64,000 nucleotides of DNA from NCBI RefSeq assembly GCF_947503045.1, contig NZ_CANNCF010000001.1, positions 248,001 through 312,000 on the forward strand, written 5' to 3'. How positions within the stretch are numbered: position 1 is the first letter of the stretch; each line of letters starts with the position of its first letter. Positions 44,819-53,888 of the stretch are shown here, piece after piece. Both the position numbers and the translations under genes were made by a program. The DNA comes from an uncultured Tateyamaria sp. (GTDB lineage: Bacteria > Pseudomonadota > Alphaproteobacteria > Rhodobacterales > Rhodobacteraceae). Below the pieces are notes generated by a model. It searched no databases. It was not told the origin of the DNA and worked only from the letters and a program-made list of their open reading frames with translations.

Positions 44819-45856
44819 ATGTCACTGACACGCAAATCCTTTCTGAACATGGTGGGGGCGGCGGCCCTTGCGATCACCAGCGGCGCGGCCGCGCAGGCCC
44901 AGGAGGTGGTGCTGTCGCTGCACCAGTTCCTGCCTGCACAGGCCAATGTGCCCAAGCTGATCCTCGATGTCTGGGCGGACAATGTCGAAGCGGCAAGCGA
45001 TGGCCGCATCAAGATTGACCGCTATCCGTCGATGCAGTTGGGGGGCCGTCCGCCCGAGCTGATGGATCAGGCCATCGATGGTGTCGCTGACATCGTGTGG
45101 ACCGTGGTCGGCTATACGCCCGGTCGCTATCCAAGCACCGAAGTGTTCGAGCTGCCTTTCATGATGACGGACGCGCGTGCGATGTCCTCGGCCTATTGGC
45201 AGATGTTTGAAAAACACATGAAGGATACCGAGTTCAAGGACGTCCATATCCTTGGCACTTGGGTGCACGGCCCCGGCATGCTGCACGTGAACAAAGAGGT
45301 GAACACCCCGGCTGACATGGAGGGCATGAAGATCCGGGGCGGGTCGCGTACGGTGAACATTCTGCTCGAGAAGATGGGTGCGACGCCTGTCGGGATGCCT
45401 GTGCCTGCGGTGCCCGAGGGGCTGAGCAAGGGCGTCATCGACGGCACCACCATTCCGTGGGAAGTCACCGCGGCCCTGAAGGTGCCTGAGCTGGTCGGCA
45501 ACCATACCGAGTTCGAGGGCAATGCCCTTTATACGCTCACCTTTGTGCTGGCGATGAACAAGGACCGCTACGAGGGGCTGCCTGCCGATCTGCAGAAGGT
45601 CATCGATGACAATTCCGGCCTTGAGTTCAGCATCTTTGCAGGTGGCACGCAGGCGGATTCCGATGGCCCTGCCCGCAAGCTGGCTGTGGAGCGCGGCAAC
45701 AACATCGTGACCGTAGCGGGCGCCGATCTGGATGCGTGGAAGGCCGTGTCCGAGCCGATCTTTGCCGAGTGGGTCGCGGATATGGAAAGCAAGGGCATCG
45801 ACGGTCAGGCGCTGATCGACGAAGCCCGCGCGTTGATGGACGCCTATGACGGCTGA
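44819..45856 (+). CDS. dctP: TRAP transporter substrate-binding protein (DctP)
   Basis: A 345-residue periplasmic solute-binding protein. Signal peptide with RKSFLNMVGAAALAITSGAAAQA, then LSLHQFLPAQANVPKLILDV, and the DctP pattern MQLGGRPPELMDQAIDGVADIVWTV in parts, KIRGGSRTVNILLEKMGATPV with the Arg that binds a ligand carboxylate. ATG 44819 has GGGAG 8 bases upstream. It opens the gene run leading into the aromatic-CoA genes, so an aromatic or phenylpropanoid acid is a reasonable ligand; that is inference. Confidence 0.93.
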   Translation: MSLTRKSFLNMVGAAALAITSGAAAQAQEVVLSLHQFLPAQANVPKLILDVWADNVEAASDGRIKIDRYPSMQLGGRPPELMDQAIDGVADIVWTVVGYTPGRYPSTEVFELPFMMTDARAMSSAYWQMFEKHMKDTEFKDVHILGTWVHGPGMLHVNKEVNTPADMEGMKIRGGSRTVNILLEKMGATPVGMPVPAVPEGLSKGVIDGTTIPWEVTAALKVPELVGNHTEFEGNALYTLTFVLAMNKDRYEGLPADLQKVIDDNSGLEFSIFAGGTQADSDGPARKLAVERGNNIVTVAGADLDAWKAVSEPIFAEWVADMESKGIDGQALIDEARALMDAYDG

Positions 45857-45864
45857 GCCAATCC

Positions 45865-45899
45865 GGGGTCGCTGCCCAATGCAGCGACCCCATTTTATT
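45865..45899 (+). terminator. Intercistronic terminator/attenuator between dctP and dctQ
   Basis: GGGGTCGCTG and CAGCGACCCC pair perfectly around a 7-base loop and are followed by ATTTTATT, 6 bases after the dctP stop. It would let dctP be made in excess over the membrane genes or protect the dctP mRNA end. Confidence 0.75.
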
Positions 45900-45917
45900 C
45901 CATGACATGAGGCGTTT

Positions 45918-46475
45918 ATGCACCGTTTGGTGAAATGGCTGTCGCGCGCGTCGGCGGTGATCGGTGGCATTGTGCTGGTGGGTCTGGTCGTGCTGACCAC
46001 CCTGTCGATCATCGGGCGCGAGCTGTCCAAGCTGGGCCATGCCTGGCCAGAGGGATGGCTGGGCCAGATGCTGATCGCGAGCGGCGTGGACGAGATCAAC
46101 GGCACTTACGAGTTGACCGAAGCCGGCGTCGCCTTTGCCATCTTTGCCTTTTTCCCGGTCTGCCAGTTCCACGGCAACCACGCGACGGTGGATGTGTTCA
46201 CCTCGGCCCTGCCGCGCCGCGCCCTGGGATGGTTGCGTGCCTTTTGGGAGCTCGTGCTGGCCGCCATCATCGTCTTTATCTCTCTACGCCTTTACGAGGG
46301 CATGCTGCGATATCTCGGCAATGGAGAGACGACGCTGTTCCTGCAATTTCCTGTCTGGTGGGCCTATGCGGCCAGTGTCGGTGCGTCCATCATCGCCAGC
46401 CTGACGTCCCTCTATTGCGCCTGGGCGCGGATCGCCGAGGCCGCGACCGGCCGTGCGATCCTGCCCAAAGGATAG
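45918..46475 (+). CDS. dctQ: TRAP transporter small permease (DctQ)
   Basis: A 185-residue four-helix membrane subunit: IGGIVLVGLVVLTTLSIIGR in helix 1, VAFAIFAFFPVCQFHGNHAT with the family GNH motif, LRAFWELVLAAIIVFISLRL and VWWAYAASVGASIIASLTSL. It bridges DctP and DctM. The ATG follows a GAGG by 5-6 bases; dctM begins 4 bases after its stop. Confidence 0.93.
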   Translation: MHRLVKWLSRASAVIGGIVLVGLVVLTTLSIIGRELSKLGHAWPEGWLGQMLIASGVDEINGTYELTEAGVAFAIFAFFPVCQFHGNHATVDVFTSALPRRALGWLRAFWELVLAAIIVFISLRLYEGMLRYLGNGETTLFLQFPVWWAYAASVGASIIASLTSLYCAWARIAEAATGRAILPKG

Positions 46476-46479
46476 GGCG

Positions 46480-47835
46480 ATGGAGTGGATCCGCGACCTT
46501 GTACAATTTGTCGGCCTGAGCCGTCTGGAACTGGGGTTCTGGTCCTTTCCGATCCTGCTGGGGCTGATCTTCCTGCGCGCGCCCATTGGGCTGGCCATGT
46601 TCCTGTGCGGCCTTGTGGGCTGGATTTTCGCGATGAACGGCAACCCCACACCGATCCTCGCCAAGCTCAAATCCGAGACCTACACCACCTTTTCCAACTA
46701 CTCGCTCACCATCATCCCGATGTTCCTGCTGATGGGGCAATTCGCGACCCTGTCGGGCATGTCGAGCGCGCTGTTCAAGGCGGCCGAAAGCTGTCTGGGC
46801 CACCGCAAGGGCGGTGTGGCGATGGCGAGCGTGGGGGCCTGCGCGGGCTTTGGCGCGATCTGTGGATCGTCGCTGGCCACCGCCGCCACGATGAGCCGCG
46901 TCGCCCTGCCGGAGCTGAAAAGATACGGATATTCAGGGGGATTCTCGACCGCGACGCTGGCGGCGGGGGGCACGTTGGGCATCCTGATCCCGCCCTCGGT
47001 GATCCTTGTGATCTATGCGATCATCACCGAGCAGAACATCGCCAAACTGTTCCTGGCGGCCTTCATCCCCGGCATTCTGGCCGCGATCGGCTATGTCATT
47101 ACCATCTCGATCTATGTGCGCCTTTACCCCGGATCGGTGGGCACGCGGGCCCCTGTGCCGATGGGTGAACGCTGGCGCGCGCTGGCCGAAACATGGCCTG
47201 TGCTGGTCATTTTCAGCATCGTGGTCGGAGGCATCTATGCGGGCTGGTTCACCCCGACCGAGGGCGCGGCCATCGGCGCGGCGGGCACCGGGATCGTTGC
47301 ACTTGTGGGGGGCAACCTGAGCTGGCGCGTGCTGGGCGAGGCACTGATCGGCACGGCCAAGACCACGGCCATGATCTTTTTTATTGTGTTGGGGGCCGCA
47401 CTTTACAACAACTTTCTCGCGCTGTCCGGTGCGCCGCAATACCTCGCGGATTTTGTTCTGGGGCAAGAACTTAGCCCGTTTTTCGTGCTGTCGATTATCC
47501 TGTTGTTCTACCTGATTTTTGGGTGCGTGATGGACAGCCTGTCGATGATCCTGCTGACGGTTCCGATCTTTTTCCCGGTCATCTCGGGCCTCGATTTCGG
47601 GATGACACCAGAACATGTGGCGATCTGGTTTGGCATCCTTGTGCTGATCGTGGTCGAGGTTGGACTGATCACGCCGCCAGTGGGCATGAACCTCTTCATC
47701 ATCAATGCGATGGACCGCGAAACACCGATGACCGAGACCTATAAGGCGGTCATGTTCTTTGTCGGATCGGACATCGTGCGGGTCATTCTGCTGGTCGCCT
47801 TCCCGGTTATCACGCTGTTCCTGATCCCGGCCTGA
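46480..47835 (+). CDS. dctM: TRAP transporter large permease (DctM)
   Basis: A 451-residue, roughly twelve-helix Na+-coupled translocation subunit. Family features: APIGLAMFLCGLVGWIFAM, GFGAICGSSLATAATMSRVA, AAGGTLGILIPPSVILVIYA and LITPPVGMNLFIIN. ATG 46480 follows AAGGATAGGG. It ends 72 bases before the crotonase gene; no terminator is apparent, so read-through into the catabolic genes is possible. Confidence 0.95.
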   Translation: MEWIRDLVQFVGLSRLELGFWSFPILLGLIFLRAPIGLAMFLCGLVGWIFAMNGNPTPILAKLKSETYTTFSNYSLTIIPMFLLMGQFATLSGMSSALFKAAESCLGHRKGGVAMASVGACAGFGAICGSSLATAATMSRVALPELKRYGYSGGFSTATLAAGGTLGILIPPSVILVIYAIITEQNIAKLFLAAFIPGILAAIGYVITISIYVRLYPGSVGTRAPVPMGERWRALAETWPVLVIFSIVVGGIYAGWFTPTEGAAIGAAGTGIVALVGGNLSWRVLGEALIGTAKTTAMIFFIVLGAALYNNFLALSGAPQYLADFVLGQELSPFFVLSIILLFYLIFGCVMDSLSMILLTVPIFFPVISGLDFGMTPEHVAIWFGILVLIVVEVGLITPPVGMNLFIINAMDRETPMTETYKAVMFFVGSDIVRVILLVAFPVITLFLIPA

Positions 47836-47907
47836 TGAGGGGCGCGGGCTTGTACGTGCGCGCCGAATCAGCGTTGATCTGCCTGTTGCATAACCAAAGG
47901 CCAAGAT

Positions 47908-48672
47908 ATGGGTGACGCCCTTGAGATCGGGATTGATGGCGCGATTGCTGTTCTGACCCTGAACCGCCCGGATAAGCGCAACGCCATGTCCGATGGATTG
48001 CTGGCCGAGATTGACGGGTTTTTCCGCAGCCCGCCCGAAAGCGTACGGGTTGTCGTGCTGCACGGGGCGGGCGGGCATTTCTGTGCTGGTCTCGACCTCA
48101 GCGAACATGTGGCGCGCGATGCGGAAGGCACCCTGCACCATTCGCGCGGCTGGCATTCCGTGATGGACCGGGTGCAGGGGTCGGGCCTGCCGGTGGTGTC
48201 GGCGCTGAACGGTGCGGTGATTGGTGGCGGGCTGGAGCTGGCCACCTCGACCCATGTGCGCGTCGCCGAACCCGACTGCATCTTTCAACTGCCCGAGGGG
48301 CGGCGCGGCATCTTTGTCGGTGGTGGGGCCACGGTGCGGGTGGGTCGCATTCTGGGCGCGGACCGCATGACCGAGATGATGCTGACGGGTCGCAAATATG
48401 GCACCGAGGACGCGGTTGCGCTGGGGCTGGCCCATTACGCGGTGAGCACGGGCGAGGCCTTGCCCCGCGCGATGGAGATTGCCACGCAGATTGCGGGCAA
48501 TGCGCCGCTGAGCAATTACATGATGATCCAGGGCATTGCGCGGATTTCGGATATGGGCCGCAGTGACGGGCTGTTTGTGGAGTCGCTCTGTGCGGCGCTG
48601 GCGCAGACCAGCCCGGATGCGCTTGAGGGGTTGGCGGCGTTTCTTGAAAAACGCCCGCCGAGCTTTCGCTGA
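47908..48672 (+). CDS. Crotonase-family enoyl-CoA hydratase, probable phenylpropanoyl-CoA hydratase
   Basis: A 254-residue crotonase. LNRPDKRNAMSDGLLAEIDG opens the fold; the oxyanion hole comes from HFCAGLDLSE and GAVIGGGLELA. Glu residues in GGGLEL and LPEGRRG match the two catalytic glutamates of enoyl-CoA hydratases. It sits directly before the feruloyl-CoA-synthase-like gene, as in Agrobacterium ferulate loci where a crotonase hydrates feruloyl-CoA. Hydration of a cinnamoyl-type CoA ester is therefore my reading; a general beta-oxidation role is the alternative. Confidence 0.85.
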   Translation: MGDALEIGIDGAIAVLTLNRPDKRNAMSDGLLAEIDGFFRSPPESVRVVVLHGAGGHFCAGLDLSEHVARDAEGTLHHSRGWHSVMDRVQGSGLPVVSALNGAVIGGGLELATSTHVRVAEPDCIFQLPEGRRGIFVGGGATVRVGRILGADRMTEMMLTGRKYGTEDAVALGLAHYAVSTGEALPRAMEIATQIAGNAPLSNYMMIQGIARISDMGRSDGLFVESLCAALAQTSPDALEGLAAFLEKRPPSFR

Positions 48673-48706
48673 TGTTTTGCGGTGTGGTTGATTTCGTGGT
48701 GCGGCC

Positions 48707-50482
48707 ATGACGGAGCATCTGGGACTGCGCCCGCATCAGGTGCGCCGCGAGGACCGCGCCGATGGCAGCATTTTGCTGCAGTCGGGATATGCGCTGGGGC
48801 CTGTGGATCGCTCGACCGGCGTCTGGCTGGATCGTTGGGCCAATGCGACGCCCGAGGCGCTGTTTCTGGCCGAGCGGTCGGGGCCGGGCTGGCATACGCT
48901 ATCGTATACCGAAACACGCGACCGCGTCCGGGCACTGGCCGCCGGGTTGCTGGCGCGCCGTCTTGAAGGGCCGATCCTGATCCTGTCGGGCAATTCGGTG
49001 GATCACGCGGTGCTGTCACTGGCTGCGCAATATGTGGGCCTTGTGACCGTGCCGGTGGCTGAACAGTACAGTTTGATCCCCGCGGCGCATAAGCGATTGA
49101 AATACGTGGCTGATCTGGTGAAACCTGCGCTGGTTTTTGCCGCGGACGGGGATGCCTATGGCGAAGCGCTGCGCCTTGTGGGTGGCCCGGCGGTCTGTTC
49201 GAACGTCGGCAACAGCGGGGCGATGCCTCTGGCCGATTTGCTGCGCGACGGCGGGGATGTGGAGGCCGCCCACAAGGCGGTGGGGCCCGAAACGGTGGCG
49301 AAGCTGTTGCTGACCTCGGGGTCGACCTCGGAGCCGAAAGCGGTCGAGACGACCCATGGCATGATGACCGTCAATCAGGCACAGGTGCGTGACAGTCTGC
49401 CCTTTCTCGACGCCCGCCCGCCGGTTCTGGTCGACTGGCTGCCGTGGAACCATGTCTTTGGCGGGTCGCACAATTTCAATCTTGTGCTGGCCAATGGGGG
49501 TGCGCTCTATATCGACGATGGCAAGCCGCTGCCCGCGCTGTTTCCCCGCACGCTTGAAAATCTGGGGCTGGTGTCGGGTACGATTTCGTTCAACGTCCCC
49601 GTGGGTTTTGCGCAACTCGCCGCAGCGCTGGAGGCGGACTCGGGTTTGCGTGAGACCTACTTTCGCGACCTCGACATGATCTTTTATGCGGGTGCCTCGC
49701 TGCCACAGGAAACGTGGACCAAACTGGAGCGTATGGCGCTGGATACTGCCGGGCGCATGCCGCTGATCACCTCAAGCTGGGGCCTGACCGAGACGGCACC
49801 CGCCACGTTCCTGCAGCATGAACCGGCCAAGGGCGCGGGGATTGTCGGGGTGCCGCTGCCGGGCGTGACGGCCAAGCTGCTGGACGACGGGACGGGCCGG
49901 ATGGAGGTGCGTGTGAAGGGACCGAACGTCTTTGCGCGCTATCATGCGAACTCCGAGAAAACCGCCGAAGCTTTTGATGATGAGGGGTTTTTTCGCACGG
50001 GTGACGCCATGCGCTTTGTCGATGCGGAGGTGATGGAGCGGGGTTTGCAATTTGACGGACGTCTGAGTGAGGATTTCAAACTGAGCAGTGGGACGTGGGT
50101 GCATGCGGCGCAAATCCGGCTGGAGATGCTGACCTGCCTTGGCCCCTTTGCGCAGGACGTTGTGGTTTGCGGGCATGGGCGGGACGCGCTGGGCATCCTG
50201 ATCGTGCCCGGACCAGAGGCGCGGGGTGGGCAGGTTGATAATGGCGCCTTGCTGAGTGATGTGACCTCTAACATACGAGAGCGTATGCAAGAAATCGCAG
50301 AAGTCACCACGGGCTCGGCCCGCTGCGTGGTGCGCGCACTTGTGCTGGCCGACCCGCCCGACATCGGTGCGGGTGAGGTGACGGCCAAGGGGAACATCAA
50401 CTTTGCCCGGTTGCTTGAGCGGCGCGCGGAGCTTGTTGCGCGGCTTTACGATGATGATGACCCGGCGAGTATTCTCATATGA
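48707..50482 (+). CDS. fcs: Feruloyl-CoA synthase-like acyl-CoA ligase
   Basis: A 591-residue ANL-superfamily enzyme that would adenylate a hydroxycinnamate and transfer it to CoA. The AMP site is LLLTSGSTSEPKAVETTHGM. DWLPWNHVFGGSHNFNLVLA and ALYIDDGKPLPAL are close to the pattern I know from feruloyl-CoA synthases, as is SSWGLTETAP. The C-terminal domain is variant: FDGRLSEDFKLSSGTWVHAA carries the Lys-containing hinge. It overlaps the amidohydrolase gene by ATGA. Substrate among cinnamate, coumarate, caffeate and ferulate is not resolved. Confidence 0.85.
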   Translation: MTEHLGLRPHQVRREDRADGSILLQSGYALGPVDRSTGVWLDRWANATPEALFLAERSGPGWHTLSYTETRDRVRALAAGLLARRLEGPILILSGNSVDHAVLSLAAQYVGLVTVPVAEQYSLIPAAHKRLKYVADLVKPALVFAADGDAYGEALRLVGGPAVCSNVGNSGAMPLADLLRDGGDVEAAHKAVGPETVAKLLLTSGSTSEPKAVETTHGMMTVNQAQVRDSLPFLDARPPVLVDWLPWNHVFGGSHNFNLVLANGGALYIDDGKPLPALFPRTLENLGLVSGTISFNVPVGFAQLAAALEADSGLRETYFRDLDMIFYAGASLPQETWTKLERMALDTAGRMPLITSSWGLTETAPATFLQHEPAKGAGIVGVPLPGVTAKLLDDGTGRMEVRVKGPNVFARYHANSEKTAEAFDDEGFFRTGDAMRFVDAEVMERGLQFDGRLSEDFKLSSGTWVHAAQIRLEMLTCLGPFAQDVVVCGHGRDALGILIVPGPEARGGQVDNGALLSDVTSNIRERMQEIAEVTTGSARCVVRALVLADPPDIGAGEVTAKGNINFARLLERRAELVARLYDDDDPASILI

Positions 50483-51351
50483 TCGATCTCGACAACATCC
50501 GCGCCATCGACATCCACACCCATGCCGAAGAACCGTGCGGGTGCCACGCGGATGATGGCTATGACGATCTCCAATCGACCATGGCCGAGTACTTTCGCGC
50601 ACCATGGAAACACCCGCCCACCGTGCCGGAAACCGCCGCCCATTATCGTGCCCAAAACATCGCCGCCGTGATCTTTCCCGTCGATGCAGAGCGCGAGACG
50701 GGCTATCGCCGTTACGCCAATGAGGAGGTGGCCGAGATTGCCGCCGAGAACAGCGATGTGCTGATCCCGTTTGCCAGCATTGATCCATGGAAGGGCAAGA
50801 TGGGCGTGCGCGAGGCGCGGCGTCTGATCCGTGACTTCGGCATCAAGGGGTTCAAGTTTCACCCCACGATGCAGGGCTTTTATCCCAATGATCGCATGGC
50901 ATATGCGCTGTACGAAGCCATCGAGGCCGAGGGCGGGATTGCCCTATTCCATACGGGCCAGACTGGAGTTGGATCAGGCATGCCGGGCGGCAATGGGATG
51001 CGTCTTAAATACTCGAACCCGATGCATATGGATGATGTGGCGGTGGACTTCCCCGACCTGAAAATCATCCTCGCCCACCCGAGCTTTCCCTGGCAGGAAG
51101 AGGCGCTGGCCGTCGCGCAACACAAGCCCAACGTCTATATCGACCTCAGTGGCTGGTCGCCGAAATACTTCCCCGACATCCTCGTGCGCTACTGCAATTC
51201 AATCCTGAAAAAGAAGGTTTTGTTTGGCTCGGACTGGCCCATGATTGCGCCTGAACGCTGGCTGAATGATTTCGAGCAGATCGCCATCAAGGATGAGGTT
51301 CGCCCTGATATCCTGAAACAAAACGCGGCGCGGCTGCTGAGTTTGCAGTAA
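50479..51351 (+). CDS. Amidohydrolase-2 family protein, probable beta-ketoacyl-CoA deacylase
   Basis: A 290-residue TIM-barrel metal enzyme. The HxH metal site is IDIHTHAEEPCG; further ligands are probably His in GFKFHPTMQG and IILAHPSFPW, and Asp in FGSDWPMIAP. Relatives near feruloyl-CoA synthase genes in Agrobacterium (Atu1421) and Rhodopseudomonas (CouO) hydrolyse 4-hydroxyphenyl-beta-ketoacyl-CoA to the benzoate. The ATGA overlap with the ligase gene supports that role. A related decarboxylase activity is possible from the fold alone. Confidence 0.8.
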   Translation: MIDLDNIRAIDIHTHAEEPCGCHADDGYDDLQSTMAEYFRAPWKHPPTVPETAAHYRAQNIAAVIFPVDAERETGYRRYANEEVAEIAAENSDVLIPFASIDPWKGKMGVREARRLIRDFGIKGFKFHPTMQGFYPNDRMAYALYEAIEAEGGIALFHTGQTGVGSGMPGGNGMRLKYSNPMHMDDVAVDFPDLKIILAHPSFPWQEEALAVAQHKPNVYIDLSGWSPKYFPDILVRYCNSILKKKVLFGSDWPMIAPERWLNDFEQIAIKDEVRPDILKQNAARLLSLQ

Positions 51352-51435
51352 ACTGCGCAACGAGCGGTGATCCATTGCGGCGGGATGTCGCGGGTCGCAG
51401 TATAACGCAAAATCCGCGCCTTTGGGAGGAGTCGC

Positions 51436-52962
51436 ATGAGCAACGCTGCCAGCTATTTCGTGGACCGTCATGTGGACGAAGGGCGCGCGCTGAAGGTCGC
51501 CTTTCGCGAGGCCGGGACCGGGCGCACGCTGACATATGGCGCGCTGTCTGACGCCTCCGGCCGGGCGGCGACGGCACTGGCGACCCATGGCATCGCGCGC
51601 GAGGAACGCATGGCGATGCTGGTGCTTGATCAGGTCGAATTTCCGGTGTTGTTCTGGGGCGCGCTCAAGGCCGGGGTGATCCCGGTGCCGCTGAATACGC
51701 TGCTTGCGACCCCGGTGTATGACGCGATCCTGCGCGACAGTCGCGCGACGATGCTTGTGGTGTCCGAGGCATTGTTTGACGTCGTAGCGCCAGTTCTGGC
51801 GGACAACCCTTACCTGCGCAGTGTGGTTGTGATCGGGGCGGCGCAGCCGGACACGCTGGATTACGCGTCCTTCATGTCGCTGGGGGCGGAGGTCACCGCG
51901 CCTTTCGAGGCGAGCGATGATGAGACGGCATTCTGGCTTTACTCGTCGGGCTCGACCGGGCAGCCCAAGGGTGTACATCACGTCCATTCTGCGCTCCGCG
52001 CAACGGCGGATACCTATGGTGCGCAGGTCCTGGGGATGCGTGAGGATGATGTGGTTTTTTCCGCGGCCAAGTTCTTTTTCGCCTATGGCCTCGGCAATTC
52101 GATGACCTTTCCCATGGCGGTTGGGGCGACGGTAGCGATCTTTGGTGGTCGTCCCACGCCGGAGGGGATCGTGGACATTATCGCGGCTGAGCACCCAACG
52201 GTATTCTGCGGCGTACCAACACTTTACGCAGCCATGGTGGCACATATGCAGGCCAATGGCGCGCCGGATGCGCCGTTGCGTGTGTGTATCTCCGCAGGCG
52301 AGGCGCTGCCGGAATCGGTGGGCACAAGGTGGCGGGATCTGACCGGCGTCGACATTCTGGACGGGGTCGGATCAACCGAGATGTTGCACATCTTTCTCAG
52401 CAATGCACCGGGCGACGTGGTCTATGGCACCTCCGGCGTGCCGGTGCCGGGCTATGACGTGCGCCTTGTCGATGAGGCGGGGGCCGATGTGGGCGTCGAC
52501 GAGGTGGGCGAATTGCTGGTCAATGGCGCTTCGGCGGCGGCGGGGTACTGGAACAAGCGCGACAAGACGCGCGAAACATTCCAAGGCGTATGGACGCGGA
52601 CGGGTGACAAGTATGAGCGTCGCGCCGATGGCCGGTTTGTCTATTGCGGGCGGACGGATGACATGTTCAAGGTCTCGGGCATCTGGGTCAGCCCGTTTGA
52701 GGTGGAGCAGGCCATCGCGAGCCATCCTGCGGTGCTGGAATGTGCCGTTGTCGCCGCTCGGGACGAGGATGATCTGGACAAACCCAAGGCCTTTGTCGTG
52801 ATGCAGGGCGAGCGCCCCGATGATCTGGAAGAGGTGCTGAAGGAGCATGTGAAAGACCGCATCGGCAAGTGGAAATACCCGCGCTGGGTTGAGTGTGTGG
52901 AGAGCCTGCCCAAGACGGCGACGGGCAAGATCCAACGGTTCAAGCTGCGGGAGGGCGCGTGA
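51436..52962 (+). CDS. bclA: Benzoate--CoA ligase
   Basis: A 508-residue ANL enzyme that activates benzoate or a hydroxybenzoate to the CoA ester, the entry step of the box pathway. AMP motif WLYSSGSTGQPKGVHHVHSA; AAKFFFAYGLGNSMTFPMAV and DGVGSTEMLHIFLSNAPGDV are typical of benzoate-CoA ligases; the C-terminal hinge is YCGRTDDMFKVSGIWVSPFE and the catalytic Lys is in PKTATGKIQRFKLR. GGGAGGAG lies upstream of the ATG. An ACGCAAAAT sequence at 51405-51413, also seen near boxC and boxB, lies in its leader. Overlaps the next gene by one base. Confidence 0.92.
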   Translation: MSNAASYFVDRHVDEGRALKVAFREAGTGRTLTYGALSDASGRAATALATHGIAREERMAMLVLDQVEFPVLFWGALKAGVIPVPLNTLLATPVYDAILRDSRATMLVVSEALFDVVAPVLADNPYLRSVVVIGAAQPDTLDYASFMSLGAEVTAPFEASDDETAFWLYSSGSTGQPKGVHHVHSALRATADTYGAQVLGMREDDVVFSAAKFFFAYGLGNSMTFPMAVGATVAIFGGRPTPEGIVDIIAAEHPTVFCGVPTLYAAMVAHMQANGAPDAPLRVCISAGEALPESVGTRWRDLTGVDILDGVGSTEMLHIFLSNAPGDVVYGTSGVPVPGYDVRLVDEAGADVGVDEVGELLVNGASAAAGYWNKRDKTRETFQGVWTRTGDKYERRADGRFVYCGRTDDMFKVSGIWVSPFEVEQAIASHPAVLECAVVAARDEDDLDKPKAFVVMQGERPDDLEEVLKEHVKDRIGKWKYPRWVECVESLPKTATGKIQRFKLREGA

Positions 52963-53780
52963 TGGAGTGGGCATCGGGCGCGTTGGAAATTGGCGGCCAT
53001 ACGTTGGAGTATGCATGCTGGGGGCCGCCGCCGGGTGAGGCCCCGACGCTGGTCATGCTGCATGAGGGATTGGGGTCTGTGGGCCTGTGGCGCGACTGGC
53101 CTGCTGTCTTGGCAGAGGCGACGGGCATGGGGGTCTTGGCCTATGCGCGGGCGGGGTATGGCCGCTCGTCCCCTTGTGCGTTGCCCCGTCCGCTCGACTA
53201 TATGAGCCGCGAGGCGACGGAGGTGCTGGGCCCGGTTCTGGATGCTGCGGGTGTCGGGCCTTGCGTGCTGCTGGGCCATTCGGATGGCGCGAGTATTACG
53301 GGCCTTTATGCCGGGTCGGTGTCGGATATGCGCGTGCGTGGCCTGATCCTGATCGCGCCGCATTTCTTTGCCGAAGCGCAGGGGTTGAAGGCAATCCGCG
53401 CGGTGGGCCGCGCCTATGAGGGCGGCGATCTGAAAGCCAAGCTCGCCCGTCATCACGATGAACCGGATGTGGCCTTTCGCGGTTGGCATGACGCCTGGAC
53501 CGATCCCGGATTTGCTGACTGGAACGTGGCGGATGCCATTGATCACTGGCGCGTGCCGTCGCTGATCATTCAGGGCACGGCCGATCCTTATGGCACCCTT
53601 GCGCAGGTCCGCGAGATTGAAGAGCGGACCTATGCCCCGGCGGAAGTGCTGGTGCTGGAGGGCTGCGGGCATGCGCCGCATCAGGAGCGGGCGGATGAGG
53701 TCACCGCAGAGATCGCGGCCTTTTGCCAACGCCTGCAGGCATTCGAGACGGCGGACGTTCACATCCCGGAAAGCGTTTGA
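52962..53780 (+). CDS. Alpha/beta hydrolase of the box cluster
   Basis: A 272-residue hydrolase: MLHEGLGSVGLWRDWPAVLA near the N-terminus, DYMSREATEVLGPVL, the nucleophile elbow LLGHSDGASITGLY, IQGTADPYGT with the acid, and GCGHAPHQERADE with the His. Similar genes accompany box clusters in other bacteria; ring-opening or thioester hydrolysis has been suggested but I know of no firm assignment. Its ATG overlaps the TGA of the ligase gene. A 108-base regulatory gap follows. Confidence 0.85.
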   Translation: MEWASGALEIGGHTLEYACWGPPPGEAPTLVMLHEGLGSVGLWRDWPAVLAEATGMGVLAYARAGYGRSSPCALPRPLDYMSREATEVLGPVLDAAGVGPCVLLGHSDGASITGLYAGSVSDMRVRGLILIAPHFFAEAQGLKAIRAVGRAYEGGDLKAKLARHHDEPDVAFRGWHDAWTDPGFADWNVADAIDHWRVPSLIIQGTADPYGTLAQVREIEERTYAPAEVLVLEGCGHAPHQERADEVTAEIAAFCQRLQAFETADVHIPESV

Positions 53781-53783
53781 GCT

Positions 53784-53870
53784 GCATTAAATTGCAGTAT
53801 TTTTCCAATTTTTGCGTCTTCTCTGCCTGTGACGCTCTATGTGTTGTAAAATACTGCGTAATTCCTCGCA
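53784..53870. promoter_or_regulatory. Probable BoxR-controlled promoter region of boxC
   Basis: TGCA-N6-TGCA occurs at 53784-53797, the operator form described for BzdR of the BoxR/BzdR family. TGCG-N8-CGCA is at 53855-53870, and AATTTTTGCGT at 53808-53818 resembles the arms of the boxC-boxB hairpin. The region is more AT-rich than its surroundings. A boxR gene lies in the same cluster. Confidence 0.6.
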
Positions 53871-53888
53871 AATGAGCCTGTCTGATTC

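Noticed and set aside
46933-48708. 591-codon frame opposite dctM and the crotonase
   Set aside because: Spans two unrelated sense genes and is very rich in Arg, Gln and His; a GC-skew artefact.
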